From Rhizobium mesoamericanum STM3625 (lineage in GTDB: Bacteria; Pseudomonadota; Alphaproteobacteria; Rhizobiales; Rhizobiaceae): a stretch of 64,000 nt of DNA. The stretch is taken from contig NZ_HF536772.1 of NCBI RefSeq assembly GCF_000312665.1, positions 4,014,886 through 4,078,885 on the forward strand, in the 5' to 3' direction. A program made the translations under genes and the position numbers. A model generated the notes under the pieces. The model was not told the DNA's origin, did no database searches, and worked only from the letters and a program-made list of their open reading frames with translations. Shown one piece after another: positions 34,868-44,915 of this stretch. Position 1 is the first letter of the stretch, and each line of letters starts with the position of its first letter.

Positions 34868-34893
34868 TGTCGTTCGTGCGCTCCAGAACTCGC

Positions 34894-36120
34894 TTACTTG
34901 CCCGCTTTCTCGGCGTGGCGTCGACCCTTGCCGATATCGGGCAGGAAGATGGTGAGCAGGCCGAGCAGCGGCAGATACGAGCAGATCTTGTAGACGAACT
35001 CGATGCCCATATGGTCGGCTACCATGCCGAGGCCTGCTGCGCCGATGCCGCCGATGCCGAAGGCAAAGCCAAAGAAGAGACCTGCGATCATGCCGACACG
35101 ACCTGGAACCAACTCCTGCGCAAAGACGACAATGGCCGAGAAAGCCGAGGCGAGAATGAGGCCGATCAGGAAGGTCAGGAAGACCGTCCAGCCGTAGTCG
35201 GCATAGGGCAGGGCAAGGGTGAAGGGCAGGGCTCCGAGGATCGAGAACCAGATCACGAACTTGGTGCCAAACCAGTCGACAACGGGACCGCCAGCAACGG
35301 TGCCGATGGCGACGGCGCCCAGGAATACGAACAGGAGAATCTGCGCGTGCTGCACGGACACGCCGAAGCGCTCGATCATGTAGAAGGTGTAGTAGCTCGA
35401 CAGGCTTGTCATGTAGACGTATTTCGAAAACACCAGAAGTGCGAGGATACCGATCGCGGCGAACACCTTGGCGCGCGGGAGATGAAGGGCAGAAACCGCT
35501 GCCTTGCGGCCGGCATTGTTCCTGCGGTGGTCGGCATACCAGGCGCCGACGCGCCACAAGATGATCATTCCGGTCAGCGCTGCAAGCGAGAACCAGGCAA
35601 CGCTATGCTGACCGCGCGGCAGGACGATGAAGGCGGCCAGGAGCGGACCAAGCGCCGAGCCAAAGTTGCCGCCAACCTGGAATAGTGACTGAGCAAGGCC
35701 ATGGCGTCCGCCCGATGCCAGTCGGGCAACGCGCGAGGATTCGGGGTGGAATACGGCCGAGCCGAGGCCGACGACGCCTGCACCGATGAGAAGAACCCAA
35801 TAGGCGTGCGCATAGGCGAGCAGCGCCAGGCCGATGAGCGTGAAGCCCATGCCGACAGACAATGAATAGGGCAACGGGCGCTTGTCAGTGAAGATGCCGA
35901 TCAGTGGTTGTAGAAGCGATGCAGTGACTTGGAACACGAGGCCGAGGAAGCCGATCTGCGTGAAGTCGAGGCCGTAGCCATCCTTGATCATCGGGTAGAG
36001 AGCGGGGATCAGCGACTGCATGGTATCGTTGAGGAGATGGCAGAAGCTCACCGCCATGATGATGCCGAAAACCGTCTGTTCCGCAGAGTGCCCCTCTGCC
36101 GTCATTGCGCTGTTTGTCAC
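34894..36120 (-). CDS. MFS transporter, fosmidomycin-resistance (Fsr) family
   Basis: About 408 residues from the GTG at 36120, which follows GGACGGAGTAAAATC; a much longer upstream frame is open but lacks family sequence. Twelve hydrophobic segments are visible. The start FGIIMAVSFCHLLNDTMQSL and the GSAVFHPESSRVARLASGG motif are characteristic of Fsr-type exporters. Those pumps export fosmidomycin and related toxic compounds by proton antiport; the natural substrate is unknown. It is divergent from an AraC regulator across 93 bases. Confidence 0.87.
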   Translation of the reverse strand: MTNSAMTAEGHSAEQTVFGIIMAVSFCHLLNDTMQSLIPALYPMIKDGYGLDFTQIGFLGLVFQVTASLLQPLIGIFTDKRPLPYSLSVGMGFTLIGLALLAYAHAYWVLLIGAGVVGLGSAVFHPESSRVARLASGGRHGLAQSLFQVGGNFGSALGPLLAAFIVLPRGQHSVAWFSLAALTGMIILWRVGAWYADHRRNNAGRKAAVSALHLPRAKVFAAIGILALLVFSKYVYMTSLSSYYTFYMIERFGVSVQHAQILLFVFLGAVAIGTVAGGPVVDWFGTKFVIWFSILGALPFTLALPYADYGWTVFLTFLIGLILASAFSAIVVFAQELVPGRVGMIAGLFFGFAFGIGGIGAAGLGMVADHMGIEFVYKICSYLPLLGLLTIFLPDIGKGRRHAEKAGK

Positions 36121-36213
36121 GATTTTACTCCGTCCCTTGACGATCCGGAGATAGCGGACTTGCGGCTGTCCCGCTTTCGTGTTTTGGTCTTGGTATTTCG
36201 AGAGTGGGCCAAA

Positions 36214-37032
36214 ATGGCAAAGTTCAAGCAAACGCTGGCGATGAGCGAGTTGGCCAAGCTCCATGTGGAGCGGCTTGCAGCCATCGAGGCCGCCTCCGAG
36301 CCGGTCTACGCCATCCCCTCGGAATACCCGGCCGGCTACCATGTGAAACCGCACAGCCACACCCGTGTGCAGTTCGTGTATGCCCGTGCCGGCGTCATGA
36401 TGGTCTCGTCGATACAGGGACGCTGGATGGTGCCGCCGCAGCATGCGCTTTGGATCCCGGCCGGTCTCGTGCACACGGTCGACATGCTGGGCGATGTCAC
36501 GATGTTGTCCGCATATGTCGCCCCTTCTGCCCTCGCCGATCCGCCGACGGTTGTCCGGGTTGTGGCGGTGAGCGACCTTGCCAGGGCACTGATTATCGCG
36601 GCTGTCGCGCCGCTGGATGCCCAAAGCGGACGGCGCGACCTCGTCATGGCGCTGTTGCTCGACGAAGTTCTGCGGCTTCCAGACAGGCCGTTGGGATTGC
36701 CGTTTCCCTCAGATACGCGCCTGGCGGCGCTATGCCGTGGCTTCATGGAAACTCCAAGCGCTAGATTGATCATAGACGATTTGGCGGAGCAGCTTGCCAT
36801 GAGCAGGCGTGCTTTTACCCGATTCTTCCGGAAGGAGACGGGAATCAGTCTGTCGACCTGGCGCCAGCAAGCGGCGGTATTCACCGCCTTGCCCCGCCTC
36901 GCTGGCGGAGAGACCGTCACGGCTGTTGCCCTTGACCTCGGTTACGACAGCGTCGCCGCCTTCACGACGATGTTCAGGCGGATGATGGGGGCCGCTCCTC
37001 GCGCCTATTTCAAAGCGCCTGAACAATATTGA
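36214..37032 (+). CDS. AraC-family transcriptional regulator
   Basis: About 272 residues from the ATG at 36214; an in-frame ATG lies at 36241. The N-terminus is a cupin-like sensor (YHVKPHSHTRVQFVYA...MVPPQHALWIPAG). The C-terminal double helix-turn-helix reads LIIDDLAEQLAMSRRAFTRFF then VTAVALDLGYDSVAAFTTMF and RRMMGAAPRAYF (the first string is split as residues about 180-200). It is divergent from the Fsr-type pump and probably controls it in response to a drug or metabolite. The next gene, glpD, is 200 bases away and probably independent. Confidence 0.88.
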   Translation: MAKFKQTLAMSELAKLHVERLAAIEAASEPVYAIPSEYPAGYHVKPHSHTRVQFVYARAGVMMVSSIQGRWMVPPQHALWIPAGLVHTVDMLGDVTMLSAYVAPSALADPPTVVRVVAVSDLARALIIAAVAPLDAQSGRRDLVMALLLDEVLRLPDRPLGLPFPSDTRLAALCRGFMETPSARLIIDDLAEQLAMSRRAFTRFFRKETGISLSTWRQQAAVFTALPRLAGGETVTAVALDLGYDSVAAFTTMFRRMMGAAPRAYFKAPEQY

Positions 37033-37125
37033 GCTTATTCCAGAGCGTGGATTGGCTATGCCGCGACGTCGCACGAGACCCGCGCCGTCCATTAACGTTC
37101 CCAGCAATGGTGGGTGTTCCACAAA

Positions 37126-37183
37126 TTCGAAAAACATTCGTTTGACATTCGAATAATCTTCGCTTTAACTGCATTTACTTTCG
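37126..37183 (+). promoter_or_regulatory. Phased TTCG repeats upstream of glpD (probable GlpR/DeoR operator)
   Basis: TTCG occurs at 37126, 37137, 37148 and 37159, exactly 11 bases apart, and again at 37180, two turns further. DeoR-family regulators, including E. coli GlpR, recognise TTCG-containing half-sites, and helically phased copies would put several proteins on one DNA face. A possible -35 TTGACA at 37142-37147 lies inside the array. No glpR is present in the window. Confidence 0.62.
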
Positions 37184-37234
37184 CAAATGCGCATGCATGT
37201 TGCGTTGCAGTATATTCTGGCTCGGAGGGGGAAC

Positions 37235-38752
37235 GTGAGCCGTCAGATTCACGATCTTTTCATTATCGGCGGCGGCATCAATGGCTGCGGGATCGCTCGT
37301 GATGCGGTTGGACGCGGCTACTCGGTTGCGCTTGCGGAGATGAACGATTTCGCTTCAGGCACGTCCTCCGGCGCGACCAAACTCATTCACGGCGGCCTGC
37401 GATATCTCGAACATTACGAATTTCGTCTTGTGCGCGAATCTCTGATGGAACGCGAAGTGCTGTGGGCAATGGCGCCACACATTATCTGGCCGATGCGCTT
37501 CGTGCTGCCTTATCACAAGGGCGGTATCCGCCCGGCATGGCTCATCCGCCTCGGCCTGTTTCTTTATGACCATCTCGGCGGTCGCAAGCTGCTGCCGCCG
37601 ACCGCGGTCCTTGACATGCGAAAGGATCCGGCGGCCAAGCCGTTAAAGGCCCTCTTCACCAAGGCTTTCGAATACTCGGACGGTTGGGTCGACGATGCAC
37701 GCATGGTCGTCCTCAATGCGCGGGACGCGGCCGATCGCGGTGCGCTAATTATGCCGAGGACGAAGGTTGTTTCGGCGCGGCGCGAGAACGGACTGTGGTC
37801 GATTGGAACCATCGATACCGTCAGCGGGGGCGCCGGCAGCTTCCAGGCGCGAATGCTGGTGAATGCGGCCGGTCCTTGGGTCGATCATGTCATTCGCGCG
37901 GCTTTTGGACAGAACGAGGCTCACCATGTACGCCTCGTGCAGGGCAGCCACATCATCGTGAAGAAGAAGTTCGACGATCCGCGGGCCTATTTCTTCCAGA
38001 ACCCGGACAATCGCATTATCTTCGCGATCCCGTACGAACAGGACTTCACACTGATCGGCACCACCGACCGCGATTACTCGGCCGATCCGAAGGATGTGAA
38101 GATATCTGAGGAAGAGACGGCCTATCTCTGCAACGCGGCCAGCGAGTATTTCAAGGAACCGGTACGGCCGGAAGAGATCGTGTGGACTTATTCGGCCGTG
38201 CGTCCGCTGTTTGACGACGGCGCTTCCAAAGCGCAGGAGGCAACCCGCGACTACGTGTTGAAAGTCGAAGGCGAGGGCAAGGATGCCCCGCTGCTAAACG
38301 TCTTTGGCGGCAAACTGACGACCTATCGGCGGCTATCCGAGCACGCGCTGGAAAAGATCGGCGCGGCGATCGGTGTCAAAGGTGTGCCCTGGACAGCCAA
38401 GAGCCATCTGCCGGGAGGCGATTTTGCGGCGACCGGCTACGAGGCCGAAGTCGACAAGCTGAAGGGTCGCTATTCGTTCCTTTCCGATCGTCACGCCCGG
38501 CGGCTGGTGCGACGCTACGGTACGAAGGCATCGGTCCTGCTTGGCCGTGCGGCCAGCATCGAGGAGCTTGGACGCTATTTTGGTGGCGATCTCTATGAAG
38601 CAGAGGTCCGCTATCTCATTGATCACGAATGGGCCCGAAGCGCAGACGATGTGCTGTGGCGAAGAACGAAGGACGGCCTGCGTCTGACCAAGGAACAGGC
38701 AGCGCTATTGGAGGAGTACATGGCCGCGCGACTGGCACAGATGGCTGGGTGA
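37235..38752 (+). CDS. glpD: Glycerol-3-phosphate dehydrogenase (FAD, respiratory)
   Basis: About 505 residues from the GTG at 37235, preceded by GGAGGGGGAAC; an upstream ATG at 37193 lacks a ribosome site. The FAD-binding IIGGGINGCGIARDAVGRG, ATKLIHGGLRYLE, VNAAGPWVDHV and FGGKLTTYRRL motifs are canonical. The membrane-associated enzyme oxidises sn-glycerol 3-phosphate to dihydroxyacetone phosphate and passes electrons to quinone. It opens the glycerol operon, with kinase glpK at the other end. The phased TTCG repeats upstream suggest GlpR-type repression. Confidence 0.95.
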   Translation: MSRQIHDLFIIGGGINGCGIARDAVGRGYSVALAEMNDFASGTSSGATKLIHGGLRYLEHYEFRLVRESLMEREVLWAMAPHIIWPMRFVLPYHKGGIRPAWLIRLGLFLYDHLGGRKLLPPTAVLDMRKDPAAKPLKALFTKAFEYSDGWVDDARMVVLNARDAADRGALIMPRTKVVSARRENGLWSIGTIDTVSGGAGSFQARMLVNAAGPWVDHVIRAAFGQNEAHHVRLVQGSHIIVKKKFDDPRAYFFQNPDNRIIFAIPYEQDFTLIGTTDRDYSADPKDVKISEEETAYLCNAASEYFKEPVRPEEIVWTYSAVRPLFDDGASKAQEATRDYVLKVEGEGKDAPLLNVFGGKLTTYRRLSEHALEKIGAAIGVKGVPWTAKSHLPGGDFAATGYEAEVDKLKGRYSFLSDRHARRLVRRYGTKASVLLGRAASIEELGRYFGGDLYEAEVRYLIDHEWARSADDVLWRRTKDGLRLTKEQAALLEEYMAARLAQMAG

Positions 38753-38793
38753 AGCGGTAATGTCCCCGCTGTTGAGGAGGCACGGGAACCGGA

Positions 38794-39870
38794 ATGCTTG
38801 AATTGCGGAACGCCGCGAAGATGGTGGGCGGGGAGTATCATATCCACGCGACCAATCTTGCGTTTGAAAAAGGCACGCTGAATGTGCTGCTCGGGCCGAC
38901 CCTGTCCGGCAAGACGTCGTTGATGCGACTGATGGCCGGGCTCGATCGACCGACGAGTGGTTCAGTCCATTTCGATGGCGTCGATGTGACCGGCATGCCG
39001 GTACAGAAGCGCAACGTCGCGATGGTTTACCAGCAGTTCATCAACTATCCGGCCCTGACCGTCTACGAAAACATCGCCTCCCCGATGCGGATCTCAGGCA
39101 AGGATACCGCGACGATCGACCGGGAAGTGCGCAAGGCAGCCGACCTACTGCGCCTCACACCCTATCTCGACCGTACGCCGCTCAATCTCTCGGGCGGTCA
39201 GCAGCAGCGTACCGCGCTTGCCCGCGCGCTCGTCAAGAATGCCAGCCTGGTTCTGATGGACGAGCCGCTGGCAAACCTCGACTATAAATTGCGTGAGGAA
39301 CTGCGTGCCGAGTTGCCTAAGATCTTTGCGCAATCTGGCGCGATCTTTGTCTATGCCACGACGGAGCCGTCCGAAGCGCTTCTCCTCGGCGGCAATACGG
39401 CGACCCTTTCGGAGGGACGTGTCACACAGTTCGGACAGACCATTTCAGTCTATCGAAGCCCGCTCGACCTCGTGACGGCGAAGACCTTTGCCGATCCGCC
39501 ACTCAATTTCATCGATGTCGTCAAGGTTGGTGAAGCGTTTCAACGGCAGGGTGCGACGATGCTACCCGTGCCTGGGCATCTGGCCGGAATGGCTGATGGT
39601 CCAGTCACCATTGCCTTCCATCCGCACCATCTCGGTCTTTCATCGCAAACTGCGGCCGCTGCAAGGCTGCAGGCTCGCACGCAGATCTCGGAAATCACCG
39701 GCTCCGAAAGTTTCGTGCACTTGGATTTCGATGGCGTGCGCTGGGTCATGCTCGCACACGGCATTCACAACATCGATCCTGATGCCGAGGTCAACGTGTA
39801 CCTCGATACGCGTCACGTCATGGCTTTTGGAACCGACGGTCGCGCAATTGCAACTGGCGCAAAGGCGTAA
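38794..39870 (+). CDS. glpS: Glycerol ABC importer ATP-binding protein GlpS (switch His missing)
   Basis: The 358-residue ATPase is the first of two different ATPases in the glycerol importer. Walker A is GPTLSGKT (34-41), the Q-loop Gln is Gln80, the signature is a canonical LSGGQ (132-136), and Walker B is VLMDE (153-157). The switch-loop histidine is missing: where most importers read VYVTHDQ, this protein reads VYATTEP with Thr190 in place of His. A MalK-like regulatory domain follows. In the rhizobial operon the pair GlpS/GlpT energises GlpP/GlpQ. It lies 42 bases after glpD. Confidence 0.9.
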   Translation: MLELRNAAKMVGGEYHIHATNLAFEKGTLNVLLGPTLSGKTSLMRLMAGLDRPTSGSVHFDGVDVTGMPVQKRNVAMVYQQFINYPALTVYENIASPMRISGKDTATIDREVRKAADLLRLTPYLDRTPLNLSGGQQQRTALARALVKNASLVLMDEPLANLDYKLREELRAELPKIFAQSGAIFVYATTEPSEALLLGGNTATLSEGRVTQFGQTISVYRSPLDLVTAKTFADPPLNFIDVVKVGEAFQRQGATMLPVPGHLAGMADGPVTIAFHPHHLGLSSQTAAAARLQARTQISEITGSESFVHLDFDGVRWVMLAHGIHNIDPDAEVNVYLDTRHVMAFGTDGRAIATGAKA

Positions 39871-39881
39871 GGGAGAAGGAC

Positions 39882-40952
<1,071 letters not shown>

Positions 40953-40954
40953 GC

Positions 40955-41821
<867 letters not shown>

Positions 41822-41835
41822 GAAAGGAGAGGACC

Positions 41836-42663
41836 ATGGCTCAGACTATGAAATACAAGCCTGCGGGCAACTTCTCCTGGGTCGTTTCGACCGTCTACAT
41901 CATCTTCCTGCTTTTGCCGATCTACTGGCTGATCAACATGAGCTTCAAGGAGAATGCCGAGATAACCGGCACCTTCTCGCTCTGGCCCCAAAACCCGACA
42001 CTGCGCAACTATGGTGTGATCTTTACGGATCCGTCCTGGTACAACGGCTACATCAACTCGATCATCTATGTCGTCATGAATACGGTGATCTCGGTACTGG
42101 CGGCGCTGCCGGCCGCCTACGCCTTCTCACGCTACCGGTTTTTGGGCGACAAGCATCTCTTCTTCTGGCTACTGACGAACAGAATGGCACCGCCGGCAGT
42201 CTTCGCCCTGCCATTCTTCCAACTCTACTCCGCCTTTGGCCTCATCGACACGCACATAGCGGTGGCGCTCGCCCACTGCCTCTTCAACGTGCCTCTGGCA
42301 GTCTGGATCCTGGAAGGCTTCATGTCCGGCGTGCCAAAGGAGATCGACGAGACGGCCTACATCGACGGCTATTCCTTCCCGCGTTTCTTCGTGAGGATCT
42401 TCATGCCGCTGATCGCATCCGGCATCGGTGTCGCCGCCTTCTTTTGCTTCATGTTCTCATGGGTGGAATTGCTGCTGGCCCGGACGCTGACGACGACTGC
42501 CGCAAAGCCGATTTCGGCGATCATGACGCGCACCGTCTCGGCGGCGGGGATGGACTGGGGCGTGCTAGCGGCGGCTGGCGTTCTGACCATCATTCCCGGC
42601 GCGCTCGTCATCTACTTCGTACGCAACTACATCGCCAAGGGCTTCGCGCTCGGCCGCGTCTGA
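41836..42663 (+). CDS. glpQ: Glycerol ABC importer permease GlpQ
   Basis: About 275 residues from the ATG at 41836 after AAAGGAGAGGACC; the open frame upstream overlaps glpP and is not needed. Six hydrophobic segments and the coupling loop DETAYIDGYSFPRFFVRIFM identify the second permease; the loop is noticeably diverged from the MalG consensus. The tail YIAKGFALGRV is typical. In rhizobia GlpQ pairs with GlpP. It is not related to the glycerophosphodiesterase GlpQ of enterics. Confidence 0.9.
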   Translation: MAQTMKYKPAGNFSWVVSTVYIIFLLLPIYWLINMSFKENAEITGTFSLWPQNPTLRNYGVIFTDPSWYNGYINSIIYVVMNTVISVLAALPAAYAFSRYRFLGDKHLFFWLLTNRMAPPAVFALPFFQLYSAFGLIDTHIAVALAHCLFNVPLAVWILEGFMSGVPKEIDETAYIDGYSFPRFFVRIFMPLIASGIGVAAFFCFMFSWVELLLARTLTTTAAKPISAIMTRTVSAAGMDWGVLAAAGVLTIIPGALVIYFVRNYIAKGFALGRV

Positions 42664-42679
42664 CAAGAAAGGACCACTC

Positions 42680-42961
42680 ATGAACTTTTCCTGGATGGCG
42701 TGGACGCTGCCGACGGCATTGTTTTTCCTCGCTATTTTCATGCTGCTCGTTGGCATGAGCATTTGGGAGTATTTCGCGCCGGGCGGTTCGCCGCGTGTCG
42801 GAATCCTCAGGTTCGAAACCACGCGGGGGGATCGGCTCTTCGTGTCGCTGCTCGGTGCAGCATACATCCATCTCGCATGGCTGGGTCTGGTCGGACCCAA
42901 CCTATGGTGGGCTCTTGCCCTCTCCGTAGTCTACGCCATTGGCGTCTTCCGCTACGTGTGA
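42680..42961 (+). CDS. glpU: Small membrane protein GlpU (DUF2160)
   Basis: The 93-residue protein has about three hydrophobic segments (LPTALFFLAIFMLLVGM, LFVSLLGAAYIHLAWLGL, LWWALALSVVYAIGVF) and the central WEYFAPGGSPRVGILRFETTRGDRLF of the DUF2160 family. It is always found inside this type of importer operon, so it probably assists assembly or function of the permease, but its mechanism is unknown. It lies 16 bases after glpQ with AAAGGACC upstream. Confidence 0.9.
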   Translation: MNFSWMAWTLPTALFFLAIFMLLVGMSIWEYFAPGGSPRVGILRFETTRGDRLFVSLLGAAYIHLAWLGLVGPNLWWALALSVVYAIGVFRYV

Positions 42962-43039
42962 TGGTAGGAAATGACAGATGGCCGGGGGTACTGGCCGCCT
43001 GAAACGTGACGACTGCAATCGCAACCCTGGGAGGATACT

Positions 43040-44764
43040 ATGCGAAAGCATTTACTAGCGACAACGACAGGCATGTTGCTGGCCATGGCGGGCTCCGCCT
43101 ATGCCGGCATGAATGAGGCGAAAACTTTCCTGGACAAGGAAGTCGGTGATCTCTCGACACTTTCCCGCGCTGATCAGGAAAAGGAAATGCAGTGGTTCGT
43201 CGATGCGGCAAAACCCTTCGCCGGCATGGACATCAAGGTTGTTTCGGAAACCCTGACCACGCATGAATACGAATCCAAGGTGCTGGCGCCGGCGTTTACC
43301 GCAATCACCGGCATCAAGGTCACCCACGACCTGATCGGCGAAGGCGACGTCGTCGAAAAGCTGCAGACGCAGATGCAGTCGGGTGAAAACATCTACGACG
43401 CCTATATCAACGACTCGGATCTGATCGGTACGCATTGGCGCTATCAGCAGGCACGCAGCCTGACGGACTGGATGGCCAAGGAAGGCAAGGACGTTACCAA
43501 CCCGGGCCTCGATGTCGACGATTTCATTGGCAAGTCCTTTACCACCGCGCCGGATGGCAAGCTTTACCAGCTACCCGACCAGCAGTTCGCGAACCTCTAC
43601 TGGTTCCGCTACGACTGGTTCAACGACGAGAAGAACAAGGCCGACTTCAAGGCGAAGTACGGCTACGACCTCGGCGTGCCGGTCAACTGGTCGGCCTATG
43701 AGGATATCGCCCAGTTCTTCACCGGCCGCGAAGTCGGTGGCAAGAAGGTCTTTGGCCACATGGACTACGGCAAGAAGGACCCGTCGCTCGGATGGCGCTT
43801 TACCGACGCCTGGCTCTCCATGGCTGGTAACGGCGACAAGGGCATCCCGAACGGCAAGCCGGTTGACGAGTGGGGCATCAAGGTCGACGAGAATTCGCGT
43901 CCGGTCGGCTCCTGCGTCGCGCGTGGCGGCGACACCAACGGCCCGGCGGCAGTCTATTCCATCCAAAAGTACCTGGATTGGCTGAAGGCTTACGCACCGG
44001 CGGCGGCGCAGGGCATGACCTTCTCCGAGTCGGGGCCGGTTCCGTCCCAGGGCGAGGTTGCGCAGCAGATCTTTACCTACACGGCCTTTACTGCCGACTT
44101 CGTCAAGAAGGGCTTGCCGGTGGTTAACGACGACGGCACGCCGAAATGGCGCTTTGCACCGTCCCCGCACGGCGTCTACTGGAAGGACGGCATGAAGCTT
44201 GGCTATCAGGACGCCGGTTCCTGGACGCTGATGAAGTCAACTCCCGTCGACCGCGCCAAGGCCGCCTGGCTTTACGCGCAATTCGTAGTGTCGAAGACGG
44301 TCGACGTGAAGAAGAGCCATGTCGGGCTGACGTTCATCCGCGAATCCACCATTCGCGACAAGAGCTTCACCGAGCGCGCGCCGAAGCTCGGCGGTCTGAT
44401 CGAGTTCTACCGCTCGCCGGCTCGCGTGCAGTGGACGCCGACCGGTACCAACGTGCCCGATTATCCGAAGCTAGCGCAGCTGTGGTGGCAGGCGGTGGGC
44501 GATGCGTCGTCCGGCGCGAAGACCGCGCAGGAAGCCATGGACTCGCTTTGCTCTGAGCAGGAGAAGGTCCTGCAGCGCCTGGAGCGCGCCAAGGTGCAGG
44601 GCGATATCGGGCCGAAGCTCGCCGAGGAGCATGATCTTGAATACTGGAACAAGGACGCTGTCGCCAAGGGTAACCTCGCTCCACAGTTGAAGATCGAAAA
44701 CGAGAAGGAAAAGCCGATTACCGTCAATTACGACGAGCTGGTCAAGAGCTGGCAGTCCAAGTGA
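43040..44764 (+). CDS. glpV: Glycerol-binding periplasmic protein GlpV
   Basis: The 574-residue protein has a signal peptide (MRKHLLATTTGMLLAMAGSA, cleavage near YAGM). It belongs to an unusually long class of extracellular solute-binding proteins; typical CUT1 receptors have about 400-450 residues. The ATG follows GGGAGGATACT. Placed last in the transporter part, it captures glycerol in the periplasm for GlpP/GlpQ. The mature protein keeps the family pieces YQLPDQQFANLYWFRYDWF and QDAGSWTLMKST. A nested hairpin separates it from glpK. Confidence 0.9.
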   Translation: MRKHLLATTTGMLLAMAGSAYAGMNEAKTFLDKEVGDLSTLSRADQEKEMQWFVDAAKPFAGMDIKVVSETLTTHEYESKVLAPAFTAITGIKVTHDLIGEGDVVEKLQTQMQSGENIYDAYINDSDLIGTHWRYQQARSLTDWMAKEGKDVTNPGLDVDDFIGKSFTTAPDGKLYQLPDQQFANLYWFRYDWFNDEKNKADFKAKYGYDLGVPVNWSAYEDIAQFFTGREVGGKKVFGHMDYGKKDPSLGWRFTDAWLSMAGNGDKGIPNGKPVDEWGIKVDENSRPVGSCVARGGDTNGPAAVYSIQKYLDWLKAYAPAAAQGMTFSESGPVPSQGEVAQQIFTYTAFTADFVKKGLPVVNDDGTPKWRFAPSPHGVYWKDGMKLGYQDAGSWTLMKSTPVDRAKAAWLYAQFVVSKTVDVKKSHVGLTFIRESTIRDKSFTERAPKLGGLIEFYRSPARVQWTPTGTNVPDYPKLAQLWWQAVGDASSGAKTAQEAMDSLCSEQEKVLQRLERAKVQGDIGPKLAEEHDLEYWNKDAVAKGNLAPQLKIENEKEKPITVNYDELVKSWQSK

Positions 44765-44776
44765 TCGGCGGCCTTT

Positions 44777-44843
44777 GGTTGGGTACGAAGCCCGGCCAAT
44801 AGCTGTGCCGACGGCGGCGAGGAGTCGCCGTCGGTACCCAACC
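44777..44843 (+). promoter_or_regulatory. Nested inverted repeats between glpV and glpK
   Basis: An outer stem GGTTGGGTAC (44777-44786) / GTACCCAACC (44834-44843) encloses an inner perfect nine-bp stem CCGACGGCG (44808-44816) / CGCCGTCGG (44826-44834). The two share base 44834. No T-run follows. This could form a two-tier RNA hairpin that attenuates or processes transcription into glpK. Confidence 0.7.
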
Positions 44844-44915
44844 ACCCCTATGACATGACCTATCTATCGCTGGCGCGCTTGCGGCAGCGGGCGAACTATT
44901 GCGCCGGAGAAGATA

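Noticed and set aside
34813..35685. 290-codon plus-strand frame
   Set aside because: It is antisense to the Fsr-type transporter and is highly charged with no domain.
43571..44170. 199-codon minus-strand frame within glpV
   Set aside because: It is a shadow of a well-supported binding-protein gene.
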